Of a DNA stretch of 64,000 nucleotides, positions 53,875-62,076 are shown piece after piece. The DNA lies in contig CAJXJK010000004.1 of the NCBI GenBank assembly GCA_913054135.1, positions 62,001 to 126,000 on the forward strand, given 5' to 3'. A program made the translations under genes and the position numbers. Positions within the stretch are counted from its first letter, which is position 1, and every line of letters starts with the position of its first letter. The stretch is from an uncultured Flavobacteriales bacterium. Its GTDB lineage: Bacteria > Bacteroidota > Bacteroidia > Flavobacteriales_D > Crocinitomicaceae. The notes beneath the pieces were generated by a model that was not told the DNA's origin, did not search any database, and worked only from the letters and a program-made list of their open reading frames with translations.

Positions 53875-56319
53875 ATGAAACTCTTTTTCACATTTTTCTT
53901 AATCGCCCTAGCGTCTTTGAGCTTTGCGCAACCTCCAGGTGGAGGCCGTGGGAAACCAGGAGGAAGAGGAAATCAACCAAAAGGTGAAATCTTCGGAAAC
54001 ATCAAAGATTCAGTTACCGACAAAGCGGTAGTTTATGCTACAGTAATCGCTCTAAGACAACCTACAGATAAGATGATAGGCGGAGTTGTAACTTCTGATA
54101 ACGGCTCATTCTCTATCCCAGATGTACCTTATGGTAGCTACAAATTGAAAATCTCGTTTGTTGGGTACAACACCCAGTTCGTTGACGTCAAATTGAACGA
54201 AGAGAACAGCACTTATCAATTAAAAAACTTACAACTTGTACCAACAACACTTAAAACTGTAGAAGTAATAGGAGACAAGCCAGCCATCACATATGAGATT
54301 GACAAAAAAGTAATTAATGTCGAAGATCAAATAAATGCAGATGGTCAAACAGCCGTTGAGATATTAGAGAATGTACCTTCGGTAACCGTATCGGCAGACG
54401 GAACGGTTAGCTTAAGAGGTTCTTCAGGATTTGTATTATTAATAGATGGAATACCCACTGCAATGGATGCTTCAGACGCTTTGGCAACAATCCCAGCTTC
54501 TACAATTAAGGATATTGAGATCATCACGAATCCATCTGCCAAGTTTGACGCCGAAGGAACTTCAGGGGTAATTAACATCATAACAAAGAAGAGCAAGCTT
54601 GAAGGTATGAGTGCCCTAGTTAACTTAACTGGCGGACGTTTCAATAATTATAACGGAGACCTTTCTTTAAACATCAAAAAGAATAAATGGACATTTGATA
54701 TTTCTGCCAATGCAGGAAACAGATCTCATCCGCGGTCTCAAACTGAAATTAGAACCACTACATACGATTCTTTGGTGAATAGAATTGAATCAGAAGGAGA
54801 ATCAAACTGGCAAAGAAGATATTATGGAGGAGGCGGAGGAATCCAATGGGCACCTAACAATTCTCATGTGGTAGCGATCAGAACCAACTTCAAATGGATG
54901 GATATGATTCCATCTAACCTAAATCACTTTAAGAGTTATGATGACGGAATTTTGGTGGATGAGTTCTCTACGGATGCAGGTGCAAACATTGCCCTTTTCA
55001 ATAACACTTCTAACATCTACTACAGATACAACATCAAAAGAAATAAGGATCATTACATCAGTGTAAAAGCAATTGCTAACCTGAAAGATGTTGTTCAAAA
55101 CGACACCACGCTATCGTATGACAGTGAGGGAGCTATAGTTGCTGGGAACCTTTATACAGAGACTGGTCCTGCGAATTCTTACCGTTTCAATATTGATTAC
55201 AAACTGCCAATTAATAAAGACATGAAGTTTGAAACTGGTGTTCAAGCACAGTTCGGACAAAGTGGAGATATTGGTAGAAACTACACCTATAATGTGGGGC
55301 TCGAAGAGTTTGAATTCAATCAATTATTCAGTTCAGATGTTGATTATGTGAGAGATGTACATGCCGCTTATGCCATTTTTGGAGGTAAAACAAAGAACTT
55401 CGGATACCAAGTAGGTATGCGAGCTGAATACACCTACAGAACCATTACTTCAACTGCAGCAGTTGACTTTACAACTATCAATAGATTAGACTGGTTTCCT
55501 TCAGCTCACTTTAGTTATTCATTTGATAATAAGAGTCAGTTATTGGCGAGTTATTCAAGAAGAATTGAACGACCTAGAAGCTGGTTCTTTGAGCCATTCA
55601 TTACTTGGGAAAGTCCATTCTCTGTAAGGTCAGGAAATCCGAACTTACAACCTGAGTACATAAATGCTTTTGAGTTGAGTTATATGATTCCGGTTAAGAA
55701 ATCAGGTTTTTTCAGCTTAGAAGGATACGCAAGAATCAACAACAATGTGATTAACAGAATTTCGACTGTTTATGAAGAAGGAATTTTAATTGAACAACCT
55801 TATAATATTGGAACATCAAGCGCTTACGGTTTAGAGGCTTCATTAGATTTACCAATTAAAAAATGGTGGAAAATCAATTCAGGATTCAATGGCTACTACT
55901 TTGAATTAGATGGCGCTTTAAATGATGTGGCTTATAAAGCTGAATCATTTAACTGGGGAGGTAGAATCACCAATACTTTCATTCTTGGTAAAAAAGGTGC
56001 CGGTAAAAGAGATAGATGGATGTTGCAATTAGTTTCTAGATATAAGAGTGGATCAGTTACTGCTCAAGGTAGAGAGCTCGGAGCTTTCACTCAAGATATC
56101 TCATTAAAGAAAAGCTTTTGGAAAAACCGTTTAGCATTTACACTTCAAAGCAGAAACCTATTGGCTACTTCAAGAAGAGTAAACTACTGGTCAACAGCTA
56201 ATGTTGATTTAGAAACCATTAGAAGGCCTTTAGCTCCGCAAGTACAATTAACAGTTTCTTTGAAATTGAACAACTACCAAAAAGTATTTGCACGTCAAGA
56301 ACAAATGGATGATTTCTAA
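53875..56319 (+). CDS. TonB-dependent receptor-like outer membrane protein
   Basis: From ATG 53875 the product has 814 residues and a signal peptide ending SLSFAQ. A Gly/Pro/Arg-rich linker (PPGGGRGKPGGRGNQ) is followed by a CarboxypepD_reg-like domain (residues about 38-120). A plug with VEILENVPSVTVSADGTVSLRG and VLLIDGIP, and ITNPSAKFDAEGTSGVINI, comes next, then the beta barrel. This is the outer membrane beta-barrel (OMP_b-brl_3) type often called TonB-dependent. No SusD-like partner is present. Ligand is unknown. Confidence 0.92.
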   Translation: MKLFFTFFLIALASLSFAQPPGGGRGKPGGRGNQPKGEIFGNIKDSVTDKAVVYATVIALRQPTDKMIGGVVTSDNGSFSIPDVPYGSYKLKISFVGYNTQFVDVKLNEENSTYQLKNLQLVPTTLKTVEVIGDKPAITYEIDKKVINVEDQINADGQTAVEILENVPSVTVSADGTVSLRGSSGFVLLIDGIPTAMDASDALATIPASTIKDIEIITNPSAKFDAEGTSGVINIITKKSKLEGMSALVNLTGGRFNNYNGDLSLNIKKNKWTFDISANAGNRSHPRSQTEIRTTTYDSLVNRIESEGESNWQRRYYGGGGGIQWAPNNSHVVAIRTNFKWMDMIPSNLNHFKSYDDGILVDEFSTDAGANIALFNNTSNIYYRYNIKRNKDHYISVKAIANLKDVVQNDTTLSYDSEGAIVAGNLYTETGPANSYRFNIDYKLPINKDMKFETGVQAQFGQSGDIGRNYTYNVGLEEFEFNQLFSSDVDYVRDVHAAYAIFGGKTKNFGYQVGMRAEYTYRTITSTAAVDFTTINRLDWFPSAHFSYSFDNKSQLLASYSRRIERPRSWFFEPFITWESPFSVRSGNPNLQPEYINAFELSYMIPVKKSGFFSLEGYARINNNVINRISTVYEEGILIEQPYNIGTSSAYGLEASLDLPIKKWWKINSGFNGYYFELDGALNDVAYKAESFNWGGRITNTFILGKKGAGKRDRWMLQLVSRYKSGSVTAQGRELGAFTQDISLKKSFWKNRLAFTLQSRNLLATSRRVNYWSTANVDLETIRRPLAPQVQLTVSLKLNNYQKVFARQEQMDDF

Positions 56320-56320
56320 A

Positions 56321-56500
56321 ATGAAAAAAGCTTTTCCTTATATCATGCTGGCAATTGCTGCCGGAGCAGTTATTTATTTAATGGCATCTATCACTACCAA
56401 AGACACACAGGGAATTGGGCTGATGCACCCAAAGCATGTGATCTCTGCCTCAGTGTTTATTATCGCTTTTACAATTGGTGGGTCTAAACTTTTGAAGTAG
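56321..56500 (+). CDS. Small two-helix membrane protein
   Basis: ATG 56321 follows the receptor stop by one base. The 59-residue product has two hydrophobic helices (YIMLAIAAGAVIYLM and SASVFIIAFTIGG) separated by a short polar loop with a His. It may assist the receptor or simply be co-transcribed. No family is recognised. Confidence 0.6.
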   Translation: MKKAFPYIMLAIAAGAVIYLMASITTKDTQGIGLMHPKHVISASVFIIAFTIGGSKLLK

Positions 56501-56660
56501 TTCTAAACTGCGGAAACTACCTTTTTAACATTTCAATTCGTTTTCAAATGTGTACACAATAATACTGCTCATATTGGGCCGAACGCAGAAAAATATGCTT
56601 TACCTAAAAATAAAGCACATTACGGCACCGATTTAATTTGATTGGAATACATATCTACTA

Positions 56661-56826
56661 ATGGCCATTATTTCATTGAAATGAAAACAGATCAGGTTTC
56701 AATCACCGAAAAATTTATCATTTCAAGATGACTTGCATCAACATGGGTATAAAACAGGATACACCAAAATAAGTCATATTCAACACTTACTTGATTCGTA
56801 TTCGAGCAAATAACTTTACTAAAGCG
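56661..56826 (+). pseudogene. Remnant of a type IX sorting tail plus downstream region, duplicated from 63569-63733
   Basis: Positions 56663-56731 encode GHYFIEMKTDQVSITEKFII and then SR before a stop, nearly the same as the C-terminal end of the protein at 62077-63639. The first 84 bases match 63569-63652 at 80 positions by hand count. The similarity continues with gaps past the stop, through ataactttac.taaa. No upstream reading frame is attached, so this is a decayed gene 3' end. The preceding stretch 56501-56660 holds no other feature I can support. Confidence 0.85.
56791..56826 (+). promoter_or_regulatory. Promoter-like motif, copy A (TTG-N17-TAACTTTAC.TAAAGCG)
   Basis: TTG at 56791 and TAACTTTA at 56811-56818, followed by CTAAAGCG. 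It matches three other sites in this region (59859, 61809, 63695) at the -7 octamer, with TTTA in place of TTTG. A normal TACATTTG element lies at 56831-56838, closer to the next gene. Confidence 0.5.
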
Positions 56827-56895
56827 TTAATACATTTGCCTAGTTATTAAAAAAATCTTGGCGTGATTTTTGACTAGTTGTGTAAAAATCACTTC

Positions 56896-57729
56896 ATGAA
56901 ACTTAGCCTCTTTTTAGTATTATTAGCACCATTATTAGCGATTAAAGCACATTCCCAAGGAAGCGCCCCCTTCAATAAAGACATTGACACCTTCTCCACT
57001 AAAGGGACAATAACTGGCATAAAAGAGACTATGACCTTTGGGATTGAGAGACGGGATGTAACCATATTGAGCAATGGTAAAACTACTGTTCTCTACCTTT
57101 ATCTCCCTACTTACGAAACAGACGACCTTCTAAACAAAAAAGTGAGTATTAACTATGTTATTACAAAAAGGAATGTAGAGATTGATATGTTGGTAAATGA
57201 CACTTCTGTTTACTACGATCGTACATCACCAAAAAATGTCCGTAAAGCATCTAAAGTAAAGGGAGTCTTTGATATTTATGACTATGGTTGTGTAACACCG
57301 GGACGTTATAGTATTACCTCACCTAAAGGCGACAAGACCTGGATATCTCATTATGTAGAAGAGAAATATCAAACGCCGTATGAAGGCAATAATGTCATTG
57401 TCTATTACTCAACAGAAACTAACAAAAAAATTACCGAAATTTCTTTTATTGAAACGCCATCAACCAACAAACTAAATATTATTCCTGCCGCCTTTTTCAA
57501 ACAAACTGGTATCTCAAGGTTTGAGATAGCAACAAAAGAAAAAAATTTTAACAGAGGATGTGTTAGAAAACCGGGTGACAAACATGTTCTACTCAATTAT
57601 GTAAAAACCAATGAAGACAATAACACGCAGGTAATTAGCTTATCTTTTGGAGGAAAACGATTTTACGCAAAAGAATACCTTTTAAGTTACCGCCATGGAA
57701 AACTGCGGATTAAAGAAAAAGAACTATGA
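56896..57729 (+). CDS. Secreted protein of unknown function
   Basis: ATG 56896 opens a signal peptide (MKLSLFLVLLAPLLAIKAHSQ). An upstream TTG would add six residues before it. The 277-residue product is rich in beta-strand residues, with YDYGCVTPGRYSITSPKGDK in the middle and a basic end (HGKLRIKEKEL). Two lone Cys (DYGCV and NRGCV) may pair. No family is recognised. Its codon use and lysine content look similar to neighbours. Confidence 0.7.
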   Translation: MKLSLFLVLLAPLLAIKAHSQGSAPFNKDIDTFSTKGTITGIKETMTFGIERRDVTILSNGKTTVLYLYLPTYETDDLLNKKVSINYVITKRNVEIDMLVNDTSVYYDRTSPKNVRKASKVKGVFDIYDYGCVTPGRYSITSPKGDKTWISHYVEEKYQTPYEGNNVIVYYSTETNKKITEISFIETPSTNKLNIIPAAFFKQTGISRFEIATKEKNFNRGCVRKPGDKHVLLNYVKTNEDNNTQVISLSFGGKRFYAKEYLLSYRHGKLRIKEKEL

Positions 57730-57973
57730 ATAAAGCCCTACTCACTTCTTCAACAACATATTGATGGGGTGGCGCGCAAATTTTTCTTTCGCAATAGGTC
57801 TAAGAAAATAAAAATAGTTCCCTAACAAAACCTAACCTGCACTCTGCCTTCTTATATAATGTTTAGGTAAAATATCAGGCGCCACTAGAATACTTAATTT
57901 GAAATTTAAGGCAACCCTATTTGAAAGTAAAGCGTTGGAAGAAACAGAAGTTCTCCAATTAAAATTTAGGCTA
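57730..57973. other. Intergenic region
   Basis: No gene is visible. A TTTACCTAAAC sequence occurs on the minus strand near 57861-57871, identical to part of the motif at 63722, but without a TTG at the right distance. A frame open from 57899 lacks an ATG before 57974. Confidence 0.5.
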
Positions 57974-59752
57974 ATGGTAAAATCTACATTTCATTTCTCA
58001 AGGCAATCAACATTAACCTTCATTTTATTACTTTATCTATTAAGCCCTTCATCTTTGATGGCTCAATCTAACCTTACAGACATTAATGGAGATGGAAATC
58101 TAGACATTTTGATTATCGGTACCTCTGAATCAATTTCAGATACTTCGGCAGAATTCTCTCCTTTTCAAATCCGCACTGAATTAGAAAACATCTTGACAGA
58201 TGATCCTTCTTTGTCACTCTCAATAAATGTGGTGGCTGAAGATATTTATAGAACGGAAAGCGTACTGACTGGTATCGCTTATGATTGGACAGGCATCAAT
58301 GTAGACCATTTCTGTCATTCGTTAGTTCAATACTATTTCTGGCCAGAAAACAGAAGTTCTAGAATCGATAATTTAAGAGGAGAAGGCGGAACAGATTGGG
58401 ATTATGTTGTAATAGGTGCTGACCCTCAGATGATTTCAAGTGTCCCAGGCTTCTATTCCCTGGGAGTAAACAAAATTGCTTATCAAGTGGCAGACGGAGG
58501 TGGTAAACCGATATTACTAATGCCTTGGACTAAGGATGCATCTGACATTGGACACTTTGAAGAATTCACTTATCGCGCGGCTGATGGAGCTCAGGTTCCA
58601 GTTGATATTGTACCTGCTGGTTTGGCTTGGAATGATTTACCGAGCGGAAAAATAGATGTTGCTACTGACCATCCCACGCCTAACGGAGCCTTTGTATGTG
58701 CTGCGGCAATTTATTCTCATTTATCCAATCAAAGCGCTTCTTCATCCAACTATGTTTATGATGATGAAATTGCTGACATTACGCACACAACAATTGATAA
58801 TGCCTCATCTCAAACCCATTATACTGGAGAAATTGCATTTAATTCTCCTTACAAAAGTTGCGGAATAAGCGACACAGCTTTAATCTATAATCATGGAGGT
58901 ACCAGTACTGAACATGGCATACTTACTGGTTTGCAGTGGGTCTTAGCTGAAGATCAAAAAACCCTTCAATATGGCAATACTCCATATGTGCACTTCAATT
59001 ATGGAAGATCAAGTATGGGTACAACACATCTTTACGTAATAGATACTTCAATTTTTAATTATTCGTTCGGATACCCTTTACAAGACAATGCTATAACAGG
59101 CCATACATCTATGCAATATGGAATTGATCAACGCGCGAACGAAGAAGATGTAGAGACCGACATAGGTGTTGCACTTGATATGGTTAGAGAAGGAGAACTC
59201 CCTTCGGCGAGAAACGTACCGATTAGAACAATCATATCACAAATGATAGAGGAGATTCCTGGTATAGATATATACCCAGCTGGTGATGACTGGCACTTGA
59301 GTAGTGATGTTAACAAATCCATTGCGACTTACATGTACACCATTCTCACAAGTGAATGCGCGCTAGAAGGACTGCCTGAACCAACAGACTCAACCGAATG
59401 GCGTACATGGATGGCTCATAAAATTGGGTATTTAACGGCTTGGAATGTGATGTATATGGAAGGATTCTCTCCTTGCTACGGTTCTATTCTTTCAGTTGAA
59501 AACTTAGATTTCTCAAAAGAAGTGTATTCGGCATATCCTAATCCAACAGAAGGAAACTTTTCAATTGATCTTAATGAAAACAAAGCCTCAGTTGCGATAA
59601 CAATAACGAACGTTATGGGACAAGAAGTCTATCAACAAAGGTTTAAAGACACCAAAAAAATTGACCTTTCACTAGAACAGCCTCCAGGATTGTATTTCGT
59701 ATTGCTAGACTTTGGATTAGAACAATCTGTCATCAAATTAGTTAAAGATTAA
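57974..59752 (+). CDS. Type IX-secreted protein with a SGNH-like domain
   Basis: ATG 57974 starts a signal peptide (FILLLYLLSPSSLMAQ). Next is a dockerin-like DINGDGNLDILIIGTSES. The domain continues with WDYVVIGADPQM, KPILLMPWTKD and DHPTPNGAFVCAAAIYSHL, a spacing compatible with an SGNH/GDSL hydrolase, although the Ser is not certain. The final 80 residues (AYPNPTEGNFSIDL to VIKLVKD) form a type A sorting domain that directs export through the type IX system. The product has 592 residues. Confidence 0.82.
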   Translation: MVKSTFHFSRQSTLTFILLLYLLSPSSLMAQSNLTDINGDGNLDILIIGTSESISDTSAEFSPFQIRTELENILTDDPSLSLSINVVAEDIYRTESVLTGIAYDWTGINVDHFCHSLVQYYFWPENRSSRIDNLRGEGGTDWDYVVIGADPQMISSVPGFYSLGVNKIAYQVADGGGKPILLMPWTKDASDIGHFEEFTYRAADGAQVPVDIVPAGLAWNDLPSGKIDVATDHPTPNGAFVCAAAIYSHLSNQSASSSNYVYDDEIADITHTTIDNASSQTHYTGEIAFNSPYKSCGISDTALIYNHGGTSTEHGILTGLQWVLAEDQKTLQYGNTPYVHFNYGRSSMGTTHLYVIDTSIFNYSFGYPLQDNAITGHTSMQYGIDQRANEEDVETDIGVALDMVREGELPSARNVPIRTIISQMIEEIPGIDIYPAGDDWHLSSDVNKSIATYMYTILTSECALEGLPEPTDSTEWRTWMAHKIGYLTAWNVMYMEGFSPCYGSILSVENLDFSKEVYSAYPNPTEGNFSIDLNENKASVAITITNVMGQEVYQQRFKDTKKIDLSLEQPPGLYFVLLDFGLEQSVIKLVKD

Positions 59753-59858
59753 ATTCTTAGCATTCGATTCTTTTCCTTAGCCTCAATCTTATATTTAAGC
59801 AATCAGGCCAAAACAATAGTGAAAAAAGCGAAAGCTGACATTAAGTAAAATGAACTGC

Positions 59859-59897
59859 TTGTGCAAGTCGGCGTCAATGCCTAATTTTACTCAAACG
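59859..59897 (+). promoter_or_regulatory. Promoter-like motif, copy B (TTG-N20-TAATTTTACTCAAACG)
   Basis: TTG 59859-59861, 20-base spacer, TAATTTTA 59882-59889, then CTCAAACG. It lies 27 bases before the MORN gene at 59924. Confidence 0.5.
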
Positions 59898-59923
59898 TCA
59901 TTTACAACCATTTGGATTTAAAT

Positions 59924-60826
59924 ATGTTATTACGAATTTTAATACTACTAATTCCTATTACAGGCTCTGCGCAAGAAGAGAGATTATTCGAAAATAAAGC
60001 AAAGAGTTTTAAAGAATTGGAGATTGAATTGATTTCGAATTGGGAAAAATATCCAGACTCACTTACCACAAATTTTGAACTGGGAGCCCTGTATTGGGAA
60101 CATGCCAAATATGAAATGATCACTCCTGGAATTATTGAGACTGGGGAGGTGTCACAAGAAAGACTGGATTCAATAATTATCTTTTATGGAAAAGCAAAGC
60201 GATACCTAGATGTCGCGAAATCATTAGCTCCGTATAACATATACCTTGAAAGTGCATTGCTTGACTTAAATTTCTCTCTTGGAGTTAAGGATATGAATAA
60301 AGAGACCCACTCGCAGGCTTTCAGAATAATTGAAGGAGACACTATAAATAAAATAGATGAATTTGGAATGCTACAAGGCGAATGGAGTAAACTATATCCT
60401 GATGGCAGTTTTCGTTGTAGAGGAAGATTCGTTGACGGGCACAAGGATGGATATTGGGAAAGGAAGTATGAAAACGGAAATTGGCAGTATAAAGCTTTTT
60501 TTAATGATGGTGATTTAAATGGGTATTGTTCATGGTACTACTCAAACGGCAATCTTAAATCAGAAGGAAATTTCATCAATGGTGAAAAAGATAGCATACA
60601 TAAATATTACCATGAAAATGGCCGAGTCATGTCTGAGGAGAATTATGTTTTAAACAAGCCTAAAGGCAATTGCAAATACTTTAATGAAAGTGGAATTCTT
60701 ATAAGAGAAGGAACGCTAATCGGTGATGATAGAGATGGAATATGGGTTTTCTATGATGACAAGGGAAGAAAATCAACGGTCATTTTATATGAGAGAGGAT
60801 CCGCAATCAAGACTGAATCGTTCTAA
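59924..60826 (+). CDS. Secreted MORN-repeat protein, third copy
   Basis: ATG 59924 gives a signal peptide (MLLRILILLIPITGSAQ). The N-terminal 110 residues are helical, with TPR-like character (SLTTNFELGALYWEHAKYE, AKSLAPYNIYLESALLDLN). The C-terminal half has about six MORN-variant repeats, e.g. GYWERKYENGNWQYK and GYCSWYYSNGNLKSE. It has 300 residues. It differs from the pair at 48-50 kb by the helical N-terminus. Confidence 0.82.
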   Translation: MLLRILILLIPITGSAQEERLFENKAKSFKELEIELISNWEKYPDSLTTNFELGALYWEHAKYEMITPGIIETGEVSQERLDSIIIFYGKAKRYLDVAKSLAPYNIYLESALLDLNFSLGVKDMNKETHSQAFRIIEGDTINKIDEFGMLQGEWSKLYPDGSFRCRGRFVDGHKDGYWERKYENGNWQYKAFFNDGDLNGYCSWYYSNGNLKSEGNFINGEKDSIHKYYHENGRVMSEENYVLNKPKGNCKYFNESGILIREGTLIGDDRDGIWVFYDDKGRKSTVILYERGSAIKTESF

Positions 60827-60847
60827 GGAGAACGAAAGCCAAAATGA

Positions 60848-61411
60848 ATGAACAGAGCAGTTAATCATTTGAAGGAAAATCAAACATTGTATTTGGCCAT
60901 TGTATCGACCATCATAATGATCCTATATGCCCAATTCATCTTAGGAAATTATAGCAGTTGCTTTACAATAAACGGAACTTCAAATTCACTGGGTTTATCT
61001 TTTGGTTATGATATCAATAATGTTTATCATTTTTTTGATATACGGTCATTCGAGCAACTCCATTGTTATGCTCAATTCATTCGTGTTTGGGATAATATTT
61101 TTCCTATTGTATACACCTTGATGTATGCACTTTGGTTTGCTTATCTCTTGAAGAAATGGCGCCTCTTTTTGATTATACCCATTCTTCATATGTTCAGTGA
61201 CTGGCTTGAAAATTACCTTGAACTTGCAATGCTTGAAGAATATATGAATTTAAATGCGCTTTCAGAAAGTCTAGTTTCAATGGGGTCAGGTGTCACTATC
61301 TTAAAATGGTCGTTATCAATTCTGACCTATTCTATTATCATCTTTGGCATTATTAGTAAAGTGCATAGTGCCATCAGAAATCGTAAAATGGTAGCATCCG
61401 AAAATGAATAG
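60848..61411 (+). CDS. Membrane protein of unknown function
   Basis: The 187-residue protein has four hydrophobic helices (LYLAIVSTIIMILYAQFIL, IFPIVYTLMYALWFAYLL, LFLIIPILHMFSDWLENYL, WSLSILTYSIIIFGIIS) and a short basic tail. The HMFSDWLENYLELAML stretch is notable for membrane-embedded polar residues. It follows the MORN gene by 21 bases. No family is recognised. Confidence 0.75.
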   Translation: MNRAVNHLKENQTLYLAIVSTIIMILYAQFILGNYSSCFTINGTSNSLGLSFGYDINNVYHFFDIRSFEQLHCYAQFIRVWDNIFPIVYTLMYALWFAYLLKKWRLFLIIPILHMFSDWLENYLELAMLEEYMNLNALSESLVSMGSGVTILKWSLSILTYSIIIFGIISKVHSAIRNRKMVASENE

Positions 61412-61514
61412 AATACTTAGTCCTATTACCAAGAAAAATAATGATTTTGAGGATCATAGTAAGTATTGGAAACCTCAAATTGAAGGAGAAGGATTATTTA
61501 ATTGGTGGGATTAA
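61404..61514 (+). pseudogene. Short open frame, probable N-terminal remnant of a methyltransferase gene
   Basis: ATG 61404 overlaps the end of the preceding gene and encodes 36 residues ending IEGEGLFNWWD. A stop then interrupts, and the next frame continues with a methyltransferase-like segment, so a frameshift is likely. It could instead be a genuine small gene. Confidence 0.45.
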
Positions 61515-61519
61515 TCCAA

Positions 61520-61789
61520 ATGAAATTAAAGGTAAATACCGTTGACAAATATTTACGATCAATTCTCTTACAAATTGTAAACCTTGTTGAGCCTGACAGC
61601 AGGGTGATTGAATTTGGATGTGGGAACGGAGATTTACTATTTAAACTCGCCAACAAAATAGAAGAAGGAATTGGAATTAATAAGGGCAGGTATAAAGCCA
61701 ATAAAGAATGCAGATGGATTGAGCACGAATTAAGCAGGCAACAACATGATTCCGGCACTACTTCTTGCTCGCTTTCAACCTATAAATGA
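61520..61789 (+). pseudogene. Truncated SAM-dependent methyltransferase
   Basis: From ATG 61520 the 89-residue frame contains RSILLQIVNLVEPDSRVIEFGCGNGDLLFKLANKIEEGIGI, which includes the class I SAM-binding motif. The frame then becomes unlike any methyltransferase and stops. A full enzyme needs roughly 100 more residues. It is best read as a decayed gene together with the segment at 61404. Confidence 0.6.
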
Positions 61790-61808
61790 ACAAGCTTAAT
61801 GGTACAGA

Positions 61809-61844
61809 TTGTTCTGTCAATAAATTAGTAGATTTACTTAAACG
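61809..61844 (+). promoter_or_regulatory. Promoter-like motif, copy C (TTG-N17-TAGATTTACTTAAACG)
   Basis: TTG 61809-61811, 17-base spacer, TAGATTTA 61829-61836, then CTTAAACG. The next ATG (61865) opens only four codons; the large gene at 62077 is 230 bases further. Confidence 0.45.
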
Positions 61845-61878
61845 TTCTGAATAATTGAGATAAAATGACAAACCTTTG

Positions 61879-61974
61879 AACGACCTTGATACAGAATTCT
61901 ATGACATGGAAGAAGACCTTTACTCTCTTCAAGTGCGATTTATCAGAGACAACAAAGAGCTATTCATTGATTAA
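61879..61974 (+). pseudogene. Coding-like fragment
   Basis: One frame reads NDLDTEFYDMEEDLYSLQVR and on to KELFID before a stop, with a composition like real protein. It is joined to the ATG at 61865 only if a frameshift is assumed. Nothing more can be said of its origin. The rest of 61790-62076 shows no gene. Confidence 0.3.
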
Positions 61975-62076
61975 GAAGTCTAACTTCAACTAAACCTGAG
62001 TTGCAATCAGAAAAATTAAACATGTGAACCAACTAATTCTTTAATTTAGTCGTTTGTATTTGAAAGCATTCTCTTT

